64,000 nucleotides of DNA. Origin: Streptomyces sp. MMG1533. GTDB taxonomy: Bacteria; Actinomycetota; Actinomycetes; Streptomycetales; Streptomycetaceae. A model generated the notes under the pieces. The model worked only from the letters and a program-made list of their open reading frames with translations, ran no database searches and was not told where the DNA came from. The position numbers were made by a program, and so were the translations under genes. This document shows positions 33,479-41,799 of the stretch, piece by piece. Positions within the stretch are counted from its first letter, which is position 1, and each line of letters starts with the position of its first letter. Location of the stretch: contig NZ_LGDG01000111.1 in assembly GCF_001279775.1 (NCBI RefSeq), forward strand, positions 1-64,000. The letters run 5' to 3'.

Positions 33479-33785
33479 CAGCGAGCTTCCTCCGGCGGAC
33501 TTGCTGCCTTCCGTCCGGAGGGACGAGAGCTGTGTCATTCCCTGCGCCGTTTTCGGCGCGCTCCCGCGGTACCACCCTCCTTGGCCCTCCAGTGCGCCGT
33601 ACACACCGGTGAGCCCCCTCATTGGGGTCGCGATGCCGGGTCTACTGGCCGCCTTCTTTCGGCTGCGGCTTTCTTCCGGCGGCTCCGGGGTGATCTTCAC
33701 GTCGCGCTCGCCCCCGGGCTTCCACCGTCCCCGGGTCGCTCTGGGCTGCGTACGTCGCTACTCGTCCCCATCCACGCTTTTCGCT
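33479..33785 (-). promoter_or_regulatory. T-box riboswitch (translational) of ileS
   Basis: On the minus strand the T-box core GGAGGGTGGTACCGCGG lies at about 33562-33578, containing UGGU to pair with the tRNA-Ile acceptor end. Upstream, GUGAAGAUCAC (33689-33699) presents AUC, an isoleucine codon, at 33692-33694, closed by CCGGGG/CCCCGG as a short Stem I. There is no terminator. Instead CCTCCGG (33515-33521) is perfectly complementary to the ileS ribosome-binding site CCGGAGG (33489-33495). Uncharged tRNA-Ile should free the site. A TACACT -10-like hexamer (33792-33797) gives the approximate 5' end. Confidence 0.88.
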
Positions 33786-34004
33786 CCGCCCAGTGTACGG
33801 CGCCGCAAGGACAGCGGCCGACCGGTTTTCCCGCGGCCGGGGCGGGTGCTCGGCGGAGGCCGGGGATGACCCGAATGGCGAGGTGCGCGTGTTCGAATCC
33901 CGGGACGTCCCGCTCGGCGGATTACCCGGCGGGGAGCTGGGCACAACGCATGCAGGTTTGCCGCGCGGCATCCGCGAGGCGGGCGAATCGGGCGGTGCGC
34001 CCCG

Positions 34005-34033
34005 TTGCCGTGGGACTCAAGTCGATTTATCGT
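34005..34033 (+). promoter_or_regulatory. Candidate promoter of the DksA-like gene
   Basis: TTGCCG (34005-34010), 17 bases, TATCGT (34028-34033) lies 50 bp before the ATG at 34083. The remaining sequence between the T-box leader and this promoter (33798-34004) holds no gene that I can support. Confidence 0.45.
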
Positions 34034-34082
34034 CCCAGCACGATTCGCGTGCAAGATCACAATATGTGAAGGGGCCGCGGCC

Positions 34083-35105
34083 ATGGTGGCGAAGAAGACC
34101 GCCGTACAGCAGTCGGCGTCCGGGTCCACGGGTGCCTCCGGCGGTGCGGCCAAGGACGTCGGCGGGAAGAAGACGGTGGGTACGGCGGCGAAGAAGACCG
34201 CCGTGAAGAAGACCGCCGTGAAGAAGGTGGCCGCCAGGAGCACGGGGTCAGGGGCGGGTGCGGATGCGGGTGCCAAGAAGGCCGCGGCGAAGAAGGCCAC
34301 GGGGAAGAAGACGGCGGCGGTGACGCAGGCCGCGGTCCAGGAGGAGGGGGCGGAGAGGCCGGCGGGCAGGAAGGCCACCGGCAAGGAGGCGGCGGCGAAG
34401 AAGGCCGGAGCGAAGAAGGCCGGAGCGAAGAAGGCTGCGACCGCGAAGGAGACGGGTGCGAAGGCGGCGGCCGTGAAGAAGACGGCTGCTCAGAAGAGCA
34501 CCTCCACGAAGAGCACCTCCACGAAGAGCGCCCCTACGAAGAGCGCAGCCAAGACGACTGCGGCCAAGAAAAGCACGGCCAAGAAGGCGGGCGCGGCGCA
34601 GGCCGCGGAGCAGACGGGAGCCACGACAGTGGTTGCGAAGAAGACTCCTGGCACGGCCGCGGCGGCGAAGACCGCCGTTCCCAAGGCACGGGTCGCCGCG
34701 GCGGAGCCCGGCGAGCTCGCGGTGCGCCCCGGCGAGGATCCCTGGACGCCGGAAGAGGTCGAGGAGGCGCGTGCCGAGCTGACGTCCGAGGCGACGCGGC
34801 TGCGCGACGAGATCACCTCGTCCGAGGCGTCCCTCGTGGGTCTGATGCGGGACTCCGGGGACGGCGCCGGCGACGACCAGGCGGACACCGGCACCAAGAA
34901 CATCACGCGGGAGCACGAACTGGCCCTCGCGGCCAACGCGCGCGAGATGCTCATCCAGACCGAGCGCGCCCTGGAACGGCTCGACGCGGGCACCTACGGC
35001 CTGTGCGAGAACTGCGGCAACCCCATCGGCAAGGCCCGCATGCAGGCCTTCCCGCGGGCCACCCTGTGTGTGGAGTGCAAGCAGAAGCAGGAACGCCGGT
35101 ACTGA
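34083..35105 (+). CDS. Histone H1-like tail fused to a DksA/TraR zinc finger
   Basis: This 340-residue protein is in two parts. Residues 1-220 are almost only Lys, Ala, Thr, Ser and Gly, with repeated AAKK, KKAGA and KSTST units like eukaryotic histone H1 tails. Residues about 235-340 form a helical hairpin and the DksA/TraR C4 zinc finger with CENCG and CVECK. The DksA part may act in the RNA polymerase secondary channel; the tail should bind DNA non-specifically. ATG 34083 follows AAGGGG. It lies between ileS (divergent) and lspA. Nucleotide repeats in the tail coding region are visible around 34490-34540. Confidence 0.9.
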   Translation: MVAKKTAVQQSASGSTGASGGAAKDVGGKKTVGTAAKKTAVKKTAVKKVAARSTGSGAGADAGAKKAAAKKATGKKTAAVTQAAVQEEGAERPAGRKATGKEAAAKKAGAKKAGAKKAATAKETGAKAAAVKKTAAQKSTSTKSTSTKSAPTKSAAKTTAAKKSTAKKAGAAQAAEQTGATTVVAKKTPGTAAAAKTAVPKARVAAAEPGELAVRPGEDPWTPEEVEEARAELTSEATRLRDEITSSEASLVGLMRDSGDGAGDDQADTGTKNITREHELALAANAREMLIQTERALERLDAGTYGLCENCGNPIGKARMQAFPRATLCVECKQKQERRY

Positions 35106-35172
35106 TCACGTGGGCGCCGCGGGGCGTGTCGTACCCTCGTCCTCAGTCAGGTACCTAGCTTGAGGGACTCAC

Positions 35173-35820
35173 GTGGCAGAGGCGGAGCGCATCATCGGTA
35201 CGCCGGATACCCCTGAGGCGGCGGGCGGCGAGCCGGAGCAGTCGGACAGGCCCGCCGGGGACGCCGGGAAGTCGGCGTCGGGCGAGCCGTCCGCCGCGGA
35301 CGCGCCGGAGGCCGCCGAGGCCGAGCGGCCCCGGGGCAGGCGGCGGATCGCCGTGCTGTTCGTGGTCGCGGCCTTCGCCTACGCCCTCGACCTGATCAGC
35401 AAGATGATCGTGGTCGCCAAGCTGGAGCACCACGCGCCGATCGAGATCATCGGGGACTGGCTGAAGTTCGAGGCCATCCGCAACGCGGGCGCCGCCTTCG
35501 GCTTCGGCGAGGCCTTCACCGTGATCTTCACGGTGATCGCGGCCGCCGTGATCGTGGTCATCGCCCGCCTCGCCCGCAAGCTCTACAGCCTGCCCTGGGC
35601 GATCGCGCTCGGCCTGCTGCTCGGCGGGGCGCTCGGCAACCTCACCGACCGGATCTTCCGTTCGCCGGGCGTGTTCGAGGGCGCGGTCGTCGACTTCATC
35701 GCGCCCAAGCACTTCGCGGTCTTCAACCTCGCCGACTCGGCGATCGTGTGCGGCGGCATCCTGATCGTGCTGCTGTCGTTCAAGGGGCTCGACCCGGACG
35801 GCACCGTCCACAAGGACTGA
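35173..35820 (+). CDS. lspA: Prolipoprotein signal peptidase LspA
   Basis: This 215-residue membrane aspartic protease cuts the signal peptide of lipoproteins after diacylglycerol attachment. A 55-residue charged N-terminal extension precedes four membrane helices. Catalytic aspartates are in [10 protein letters not shown] (near 158) and [10 protein letters not shown] (near 186). [12 protein letters not shown] is also conserved. GTG 35173 follows GAGGGA. The family is usually 150-180 residues; the extra length is the N-terminal tail common in Streptomyces. rluD-like follows 52 bp later. Confidence 0.95.
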   Translation: MAEAERIIGTPDTPEAAGGEPEQSDRPAGDAGKSASGEPSAADAPEAAEAERPRGRRRIAVLFVVAAFAYALDLISKMIVVAKLEHHAPIEIIGDWLKFEAIRNAGAAFGFGEAFTVIFTVIAAAVIVVIARLARKLYSLPWAIALGLLLGGALGNLTDRIFRSPGVFEGAVVDFIAPKHFAVFNLADSAIVCGGILIVLLSFKGLDPDGTVHKD

Positions 35821-35872
35821 GCACCCGGGACTCTCGTACGAGAGTGTCGGACCCGTCCGGCATACTCGACGG

Positions 35873-36817
35873 GTGAGCACCATTCCCGAGATCCGCACCC
35901 TGCCCGTGCCCGACGGCCTGGAGGGCGAGCGCGTCGACGCCGCCATCTCCCGCATGTTCGGCTTCTCCCGTACCAAGGCTGCCGAACTCGCCGCCGCGGG
36001 GAAGGTCACGGTCGACGGGTCGGTGGTCGGGAAGTCCGAGCGGGTGCACGGCGGGGCCTGGCTGGAGGTCGAGATGCCGCAGGCGCCCGCGCCGGTGCAG
36101 ATCGTCGCCGAGCCGGTCGAGGGCATGGAGATCGTGCACGACGACGACGACGTGGTCGTGATCGTCAAGCCGGTCGGCGTGGCCGCGCACCCCAGCCCCG
36201 GCTGGACCGGGCCGACCGTGATCGGCGGGCTCGCCGCCGCCGGGTACCGCATCTCGACCTCGGGTGCCGCAGAGCGCCAGGGCATCGTGCACCGCCTCGA
36301 CGTGGGCACGTCCGGCCTGATGGTCGTGGCGAAGTCGGAGTACGCGTACACCTCGCTCAAGCGCCAGTTCAAGGAGCGCACGGTCGACAAGCGCTACCAC
36401 ACGCTCGTCCAGGGCCACCCGGACCCGACCAGCGGCACCATCGACGCTCCCATCGGCCGTCACCCGACCCACGACTACAAGTGGGCGGTCACCGCCGAAG
36501 GAAAGCCTTCGGTGACCCACTACGACCTCATCGAGGCGTTCCGCGCGGCCTCCCTGCTCGACGTGAAGCTGGAGACCGGCCGTACCCACCAGATCCGCGT
36601 CCACATGGCCGCCCACCGGCACCCGTGCGTCGGCGACCTGACGTACGGCGCCGACCCCACGCTCGCCAAGCGGCTCCACCTGACCCGCCAGTGGCTGCAC
36701 GCCGTACGGCTGGGCTTCGAGCACCCCGGGGACGGGCAGTGGGCGGAGTTCTCGTGCGACTACCCGGACGACCTGCAGCAGGCTCTGGACCAGGTCCGCG
36801 AGGAGACCTACGCATGA
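35873..36817 (+). CDS. rluD: RluA/RluD family pseudouridine synthase
   Basis: This 314-residue protein has an N-terminal S4 RNA-binding domain ([15 protein letters not shown], about 25-40) and the RluA catalytic domain with [16 protein letters not shown], holding the catalytic aspartate. [12 protein letters not shown] and [10 protein letters not shown] are family motifs. It isomerises uridines in 23S rRNA, by analogy helix 69, although other RluA-type targets are possible. The gene begins at GTG 35873. Its stop overlaps the GNAT gene as ATGA. The position after lspA is conserved in many bacteria. Confidence 0.92.
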   Translation: MSTIPEIRTLPVPDGLEGERVDAAISRMFGFSRTKAAELAAAGKVTVDGSVVGKSERVHGGAWLEVEMPQAPAPVQIVAEPVEGMEIVHDDDDVVVIVKPVGVAAHPSPGWTGPTVIGGLAAAGYRISTSGAAERQGIVHRLDVGTSGLMVVAKSEYAYTSLKRQFKERTVDKRYHTLVQGHPDPTSGTIDAPIGRHPTHDYKWAVTAEGKPSVTHYDLIEAFRAASLLDVKLETGRTHQIRVHMAAHRHPCVGDLTYGADPTLAKRLHLTRQWLHAVRLGFEHPGDGQWAEFSCDYPDDLQQALDQVREETYA

Positions 36818-37284
36818 GCTCGTCGTCGTACCTGATGCGGGTTGCCGAGGAGCTCGCCGACCGGGAGGCGTGCTTCGCGGTACGCAAAGAGGTCTTCGTC
36901 GGCGAGCAGGGCGTCCCTGAGGACATCGAGTACGACGTGTATGACGCCGACGCGGTGCATGTGCTGGCGGTCCGGGAGGACGGGACACCGCTCGGGACCG
37001 GGCGGCTGCTGCACGGCGCGGCGGCCGCGGCCAAGACCGACGGCGACCCGGCGGTGGGATCGCTGGGCAGGCTCGCCGTGACGAAGGACGCGCGGGGGCT
37101 CGGCGTCGGGGCCGCCCTCGTACGGGCGGTCGAGGACGCGGCACGCGCGCGTGGGCTCGCGGCGGTGGACCTGCACGCGCAGACGCACGCGCTGGGGTTC
37201 TACGAGCGGCTGGGGTACGTGGCGTACGGCCCGGAGTTCCCGGACGCCGGAATCCCGCATCGGGCCATGCGGCGCGTGCTGTAG
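36814..37284 (+). CDS. GNAT family N-acetyltransferase
   Basis: This 156-residue protein has the ElaA-like start [21 protein letters not shown] and the acetyl-CoA binding motif [21 protein letters not shown] (about 83-102). [18 protein letters not shown] is the motif B region. The substrate is unknown. The ATG at 36814 overlaps the stop of the pseudouridine synthase gene, so it is translationally coupled to it. A tandem 15-bp duplication follows the stop codon. Confidence 0.92.
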   Translation: MSSSSYLMRVAEELADREACFAVRKEVFVGEQGVPEDIEYDVYDADAVHVLAVREDGTPLGTGRLLHGAAAAAKTDGDPAVGSLGRLAVTKDARGLGVGAALVRAVEDAARARGLAAVDLHAQTHALGFYERLGYVAYGPEFPDAGIPHRAMRRVL

Positions 37285-37297
37285 CCGCCGGCGCGGG

Positions 37298-37327
37298 GCT
37301 GTGGCGGGGCGTGCTGTGGCGGGGCGT
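37298..37327. repeat. Perfect 15-bp tandem duplication
   Basis: GCTGTGGCGGGGCGT occurs twice without a gap (37298-37312, 37313-37327) in the 122-bp space between the GNAT gene and the antiporter gene. Confidence 0.85.
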
Positions 37328-37406
37328 CGAAAGGACCGGTGAACACGTGGCGTGGCAGGCTTGAGGTCTGCTGTGTGAACGCCGAGACGACCCCGGAGGG
37401 CTGACC

Positions 37407-38993
37407 GTGGATCAGTTGGCCCTGCTGTTCGTGCTGTTGCTCGGGGCCGTGGTGAGCGTTCCGGTCGGGGACCGGCTGGGGCTGCCGGCGCCGGTGCTGA
37501 TGACGCTCCTCGGGATCGTCCTCGCGCTGCTCGACTTCGTGCCGAACGTCAGCATCCCGCCGGAACTCATCCTGCCCCTGCTGTTGCCGCCGCTGCTGTA
37601 CGCGGCCGTACGGCGCACGTCCTGGCGGCAGTTCACCGCCAACATCCGGCCGATCTTCCTGCTGGCCGTGGCGCTGGTCTTCGTCACCACGGTGTGCGTG
37701 GCCGCCGTCGCGAACGCGATCGTGCCGGGGCTGCCGGTCGCCGCCGCAGTGGCCCTCGGCGCGCTGGTCGCGCCGCCCGACCCGGTCGCGGCGACCGCGG
37801 TGGCAGGCCAACTCGGGCTGCCGCGGCGGCTGGTGTCCATCCTGGAGGGCGAGGGGCTCTTCAACGACGTGACGGCCATCGTGCTCTACCACGTGGCGAT
37901 CACCGCGGCGGTGAGCGGGACCTTTTCGCCGTGGCGGGCGGGGCTGGACCTTGTGCTGTCCGCGGTGGTGGCGGTGGCCGTGGGGATCGTGCTGGGGTGG
38001 GGCGCCAACAAGCTGATGGACCTGCTCGGGGACCCGACCCTGCAGATCGGGTTGACGCTGCTGGTGCCGTTCGCCTCGTACGTGCTGGCGGAGGAGTTCC
38101 GCGGGTCCGGGGTGCTCGCCGTACTCACCACCGCGTTGTTCCTCGCCGAGTACGCCACCGATCCCGACGACGTGCTGACACGGCTCGCCGGACACACCTT
38201 CTGGGACATCGTCGACACGCTGGTCACCGGGGTCGCCTTCGGGCTGATCGGCCTCGAACTGCACAACGCGATCCGGACCGCGTCCGGGCGGTGGGGCGAG
38301 ATGCTCGGGTGGGCGGCGGCGATCGTGGGTGTGGTCGTGTTCGTACGGCTGTTGTGGCTGGTGCCGGCCACCTGGCTCACCAAGCGGCTGCACGCGAGGC
38401 GGGACCACGACGAGGACATCCCGATGACCCTGCGGGAGACCGTCGTCATGTGGTGGTCGGGGATGCGAGGGGTGGCGTCCGTGGCGCTGGCGTTGGCGAT
38501 CCCCCTGAAGACCGATGACGGTTCGGCCTTTCCCGACCGGGACGAGATCGTGTTCATCGCGTTCGGGGTGATCATGGCGACGCTGGTGCTGCAGGGACTG
38601 ACCCTGCCGTGGCTGGTGAAACGGCTGGGGGTGCAGGCCGACACGGATCGGGAGAAGGAGTTCGAGAAGGCGCTGGCCGTGCGGGCGGCGAAGGCGGCGA
38701 AGGCGCGGCTGCGGGAGATCGAGGCCGTGGAGGACCTGCCGGAGGAGTTTTCCGAGCAGATGCTGCGGCGGGCTCACGACATCGGGATGCGGATCAGTCC
38801 GGAGGTGGGGGAGGACGAGCGGCGGGAGGCGCATGAGCAGCGGGTGCGGAGGCTGAAGCGGGTGCGGCGGATTCAGGGGGAGATGCTGAGCGCGGCCCGG
38901 CACGAGGTGCTGGCGGCGCGGAGTGAGCCGGGGGCCGATCCGGAGGTGGTGGATCGGGTGCTTCGGCATCTTGATGTGCGGAGTTTGAAGTGA
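37407..38993 (+). CDS. Na+/H+ antiporter (CPA1 family)
   Basis: This 528-residue protein has about 12 membrane helices in residues 1-410 and a charged cytoplasmic tail. CPA1 motifs include LVAPPDPVAATAVAG and EGEGLFNDVTAIVLY, with the ion-binding aspartate in FNDVT. MRGVASVALALAIP near 355 is also typical. It exchanges sodium or potassium for protons across the membrane. The gene starts at GTG 37407 after CGGAGGG and ends at a GC-rich hairpin (39001-39047). It appears to be a single-gene unit. Confidence 0.92.
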   Translation: MDQLALLFVLLLGAVVSVPVGDRLGLPAPVLMTLLGIVLALLDFVPNVSIPPELILPLLLPPLLYAAVRRTSWRQFTANIRPIFLLAVALVFVTTVCVAAVANAIVPGLPVAAAVALGALVAPPDPVAATAVAGQLGLPRRLVSILEGEGLFNDVTAIVLYHVAITAAVSGTFSPWRAGLDLVLSAVVAVAVGIVLGWGANKLMDLLGDPTLQIGLTLLVPFASYVLAEEFRGSGVLAVLTTALFLAEYATDPDDVLTRLAGHTFWDIVDTLVTGVAFGLIGLELHNAIRTASGRWGEMLGWAAAIVGVVVFVRLLWLVPATWLTKRLHARRDHDEDIPMTLRETVVMWWSGMRGVASVALALAIPLKTDDGSAFPDRDEIVFIAFGVIMATLVLQGLTLPWLVKRLGVQADTDREKEFEKALAVRAAKAAKARLREIEAVEDLPEEFSEQMLRRAHDIGMRISPEVGEDERREAHEQRVRRLKRVRRIQGEMLSAARHEVLAARSEPGADPEVVDRVLRHLDVRSLK

Positions 38994-39000
38994 GTTGTCG

Positions 39001-39047
39001 GGTGCGGGCGGGGTGGGGGTGCTGTGTTGGTCTCCCACCCGCGCACC
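39001..39047 (+). terminator. GC-rich hairpin after the antiporter gene
   Basis: GGTGCG (39001-39006) pairs with CGCACC (39042-39047). Inside it CGGG-TGGG (39009-39017, one G bulged) pairs with CCCACCCG (39034-39041). It begins 7 bp past the stop codon. Confidence 0.6.
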
Positions 39048-39147
39048 ACCCGTTTCCGGTTGGCCGAGGGGGGCTCTCCTGCGGGGGCGCGGCGCCGTCG
39101 GCGGCTTTCCGTCGTGGGTACAAGACCCGCTTATGTACGGTTGCGTC

Positions 39148-39888
39148 ATGGCTCGCAACGTTGTCATCAGTGGCGGAGGTACGGGGATCGGGCTCGCCGC
39201 GGCGGAGGTCTTCGCGGGAGACGGGGATCGGGTGCTGCTGCTCGGGCGGCGGATCGAGGTGTTGGAGAAGGCCAGGGTGGCCGGGGCGCTGACCTACGCC
39301 GCCGATCTGGCCGAGCCGGAGAGTGTGCGCGGCGTCGCCCGGTTCGTGGCCGAGGAGCTCGGGACCGTGGACGTGCTGATCCACAGTGCCGGAGGCGCCG
39401 GGCAGCTCGAACCCCGCGCCGACAGCGTCGATCCGCTCGACCTCGTCGCGCACGACTGGACCGTGAACTTCCGCAGCAACACCCTGACCGCGGCCCTGCT
39501 CACGGAGGCCCTCAGGGATCGGCTCGCCGAGCCGGGTGGGCGGGTGCTGTTCCTCAGCTCCATTGCCGCGTACCGGGGTTCGGGCAGCGGGGCGTACGCG
39601 GCGGCCAAGGCCGGGTTGCACCCCTACGCCCATGACCTGGCCCGGCAGCTCGGGCCCCGAGGCATCACCGTGAACGTCGTCGCGCCCGGCTACGTCGAGG
39701 ACACCGGGTTCTTCGGCGGCGCGATCGAGGAGGCTCGGCGGGAGCGGCTCGTCGGCGAGACCTCGACCGGGCGTGCGGGGATGCCCGGGGACGTCGCCGC
39801 GACCCTGCACTGGCTCGCCTCCCCGGCAGCCGGCCATGTCACGTCCCAGGTGATCCAGGTCAACGGCGGCGCCGAGCGCGGCCACTGA
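39148..39888 (+). CDS. Short-chain dehydrogenase/reductase
   Basis: This 246-residue protein has the SDR cofactor loop SGGGTGIGLAAAEVF (8-22), the HSAGG variant of NNAG and the catalytic pair in GAYAAAKAG (Tyr-x3-Lys), preceded by LSSIAAYRG. The ending GHVTSQVIQVNGG is also typical. The basic residue after the glycine loop (LLGRRIEV) favours NADPH. The substrate is unknown. No ribosome-binding site precedes ATG 39148; a TACGGT hexamer close upstream suggests a leaderless mRNA, and an ATG five codons earlier is possible. Confidence 0.9.
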   Translation: MARNVVISGGGTGIGLAAAEVFAGDGDRVLLLGRRIEVLEKARVAGALTYAADLAEPESVRGVARFVAEELGTVDVLIHSAGGAGQLEPRADSVDPLDLVAHDWTVNFRSNTLTAALLTEALRDRLAEPGGRVLFLSSIAAYRGSGSGAYAAAKAGLHPYAHDLARQLGPRGITVNVVAPGYVEDTGFFGGAIEEARRERLVGETSTGRAGMPGDVAATLHWLASPAAGHVTSQVIQVNGGAERGH

Positions 39889-39915
39889 GGCCGTCGGGCC
39901 GCAGCCGGCTGTCGG

Positions 39916-39945
39916 TCGCCCCGGTGACGCGGGTCACCGGGGCGA
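39916..39945. terminator. Bidirectional hairpin between SDR and mscS genes
   Basis: Perfect 13-bp arms (39916-39928, 39933-39945) surround the loop GCGG. It lies between convergent stop codons at 39888 and 39955 and can serve both transcripts. Confidence 0.85.
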
Positions 39946-39954
39946 GGGCCGGTG

Positions 39955-41088
39955 TCAGCCGCCCGCCCGGGGCGGACCGTGTCCGCGGCTCGCTGCCACC
40001 CCGTCGCGCGAGATGTCGTCCCGGGAGGGGCGGCCGTTCGTGCGGTTCGGGGGCAGGGCCGCGTCCGCCGTGTTGACGCGGGGGAGGGCGTACGGGTGTT
40101 CCGCGGCCAGCCAGCGGATCATGCCCTCACGGACCGTGACGCGTACCGTCCAGATGTCGTCGGCGTCCTTGGCGGTCATCAGGGCCCGCACCTCCATGGT
40201 GTTCGGGGTGGTGTCCGTGACGTCCAGACCGAAGGCGCGGCCGTCCCAGGCCGGGGACTCGCGCAGGAGGTCGCGGAGCTTGTCGCGCATCGCGTCCACC
40301 GGCGCGGCATGGTCGACGTGCCAGAAGACGATGCCGGTCATCTGCGGGGTGCCGCGCGACCAGTTCTCGAAGGGCTTGGACGTGAAGTACGAGACGGGCA
40401 TGGTGATCCGGCGCTCGTCCCAGGTCCGTACGGTCAGGAACGTCAGTGTTATCTCCTCGACCGTGCCCCACTCGCCGTCCACCACGACCGTGTCGCCGAT
40501 GCGGACCATGTCGCCGAAGGCGATCTGCAGCCCCGCGAACATGTTGCTGAGCGTCGACTGGGCGGCGACACCGGCGACGATGCCGAGGATTCCGGCCGAG
40601 GCCAGCAGCGAGGCTCCCGCTGCGCGGAACGCCGGGAAGGTCAGCAGCATCGTGGCCGCCGCCACCACCCCGACGACCGCGGCGACCACCCGCATGATCA
40701 GCGTCACCTGGGTCCGCACGCGCCGTACCCGGGCCGGGTCGCGGTGGGCGCGCGCGTAGCGGCTGTACGACGTCTCCACTATCGCGGCGGCGATGCGGAT
40801 CACCAGCCACGCCGCGGCCCCGATCAGGACCAGCGTGAGGGTCCGGCCGATGCCGGCGCTGTGCCGCTCCAGCAGCTTCGCCTCGTCGTACGACCCTCTC
40901 AGCAGGGCCGCACAGAGCACGAGCTGGTAGGGGATGCGGCCACGGCGCAGCAGACCCCACAGCGGGGTCTCGTGATGCCGTGCGTCGGCCTTGCGCAGCA
41001 GCAGGTCGGTGGCCCAGCCGATGACCAGCGTGAGCACGACCGAGCCGCCGACCACGATCAGTGGGCGGAGTAGATTCTCCATGCCCAC
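39955..41088 (-). CDS. Small-conductance mechanosensitive channel (MscS family)
   Basis: This 377-residue protein has about five membrane helices, the last being the pore helix ASLLASAGILGIVAGVAAQ (near 165-185). The MscS beta domain follows, with QIAFGDMVRIGDTVVVDGEWG and TLTFLTVRTWDERRITMPVSYF. The C-terminal 45 residues are charged and disordered. Such channels open under membrane tension to release solutes after osmotic downshock. GTG 41088 and ATG 41082 are both possible starts. It is divergent from the hydrolase gene and convergent with the SDR gene. Confidence 0.92.
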   Translation of the reverse strand: MGMENLLRPLIVVGGSVVLTLVIGWATDLLLRKADARHHETPLWGLLRRGRIPYQLVLCAALLRGSYDEAKLLERHSAGIGRTLTLVLIGAAAWLVIRIAAAIVETSYSRYARAHRDPARVRRVRTQVTLIMRVVAAVVGVVAAATMLLTFPAFRAAGASLLASAGILGIVAGVAAQSTLSNMFAGLQIAFGDMVRIGDTVVVDGEWGTVEEITLTFLTVRTWDERRITMPVSYFTSKPFENWSRGTPQMTGIVFWHVDHAAPVDAMRDKLRDLLRESPAWDGRAFGLDVTDTTPNTMEVRALMTAKDADDIWTVRVTVREGMIRWLAAEHPYALPRVNTADAALPPNRTNGRPSRDDISRDGVAASRGHGPPRAGG

Positions 41089-41213
41089 GAACGTAACCGG
41101 CCCCGGCGGTACATGAACATGTGACTTCGCGCTCAGGGTGGGTACGGCCGTGGCCCCGGGCCGAGCGCGCCGCCGTGACCTGCGTTGTCGTACCCGGCTG
41201 GCACCATGGGTTC

Positions 41214-41783
41214 ATGAACATCGTGCTCTTTCACTCGACCTTCGGCCTCAGGCCCGCGGTGCGCGCGGCGGCGGACCGGCTGCGCGCGGCCGGACACGAG
41301 GTGTGGACGCCGGACCTCTTCGAGGGGCGTACGTTCGAGACGGTCGAGGAGGGCATGGCCTTCAACACCGAGATCGGCAAGGACGAGCTGCTCAAGCGGG
41401 CCGTCCTGGCCGCCGCGCCCTACTCGGAACGCGGGCTGGTCTACGCCGGGTTCTCGCTCGGCGCCTCCATCGCGCAGACCCTCGCGCTCGGCGACGAGAA
41501 GGCGCGCGGGCTGCTGCTCCTGCACGGCACGTCGGACATAGCGCCGAACGCGACCGTGGACGAGCTGCCCGTACAGCTGCATGTCGCCGAGCCGGACCCC
41601 TTCGAGACCGACGACTGGCTGAGCGCCTGGTATCTCCAGATGGGCAGAGCGGGTGCGGACGTGGAGGTGTACCGATACGCCGGGGCCGGCCACCTGTACA
41701 CCGACCCCGACCTGCCCGACTACGACGAGGAGGCCGCCGAGGCCACCTGGCGGGTGGCGCTCGGCTTCCTCGTCAGTCTGTAG
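41214..41783 (+). CDS. Dienelactone hydrolase family protein
   Basis: This 189-residue alpha/beta hydrolase fold protein has a nucleophile elbow reading GFSLGAS (about 81-87), an acid region in AEPDPFETDD and a histidine in GAGHLYTDPD. Classical dienelactone hydrolases use cysteine in GxCxGG; serine is found here, so the reaction may be a plain ester hydrolysis. No Shine-Dalgarno sequence is obvious before ATG 41214. Its stop lies only 16 bp from that of phoD on the opposite strand. The substrate is unknown. Confidence 0.88.
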   Translation: MNIVLFHSTFGLRPAVRAAADRLRAAGHEVWTPDLFEGRTFETVEEGMAFNTEIGKDELLKRAVLAAAPYSERGLVYAGFSLGASIAQTLALGDEKARGLLLLHGTSDIAPNATVDELPVQLHVAEPDPFETDDWLSAWYLQMGRAGADVEVYRYAGAGHLYTDPDLPDYDEEAAEATWRVALGFLVSL

Positions 41784-41799
41784 AACCGTCGGCCGGCGG

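Noticed and set aside
33891..33900. GTTCGAATCC, like the T-arm of a tRNA, between ileS and the DksA-like gene.
   Set aside because: No matching T-stem, acceptor stem, anticodon or D arm surrounds it, so no tRNA or clear remnant can be built.
34150..34620. Repeated AAG/GCC-rich units that could be taken for a noncoding satellite.
   Set aside because: They keep the reading frame of the Lys/Ala-rich tail of the DksA-like protein.
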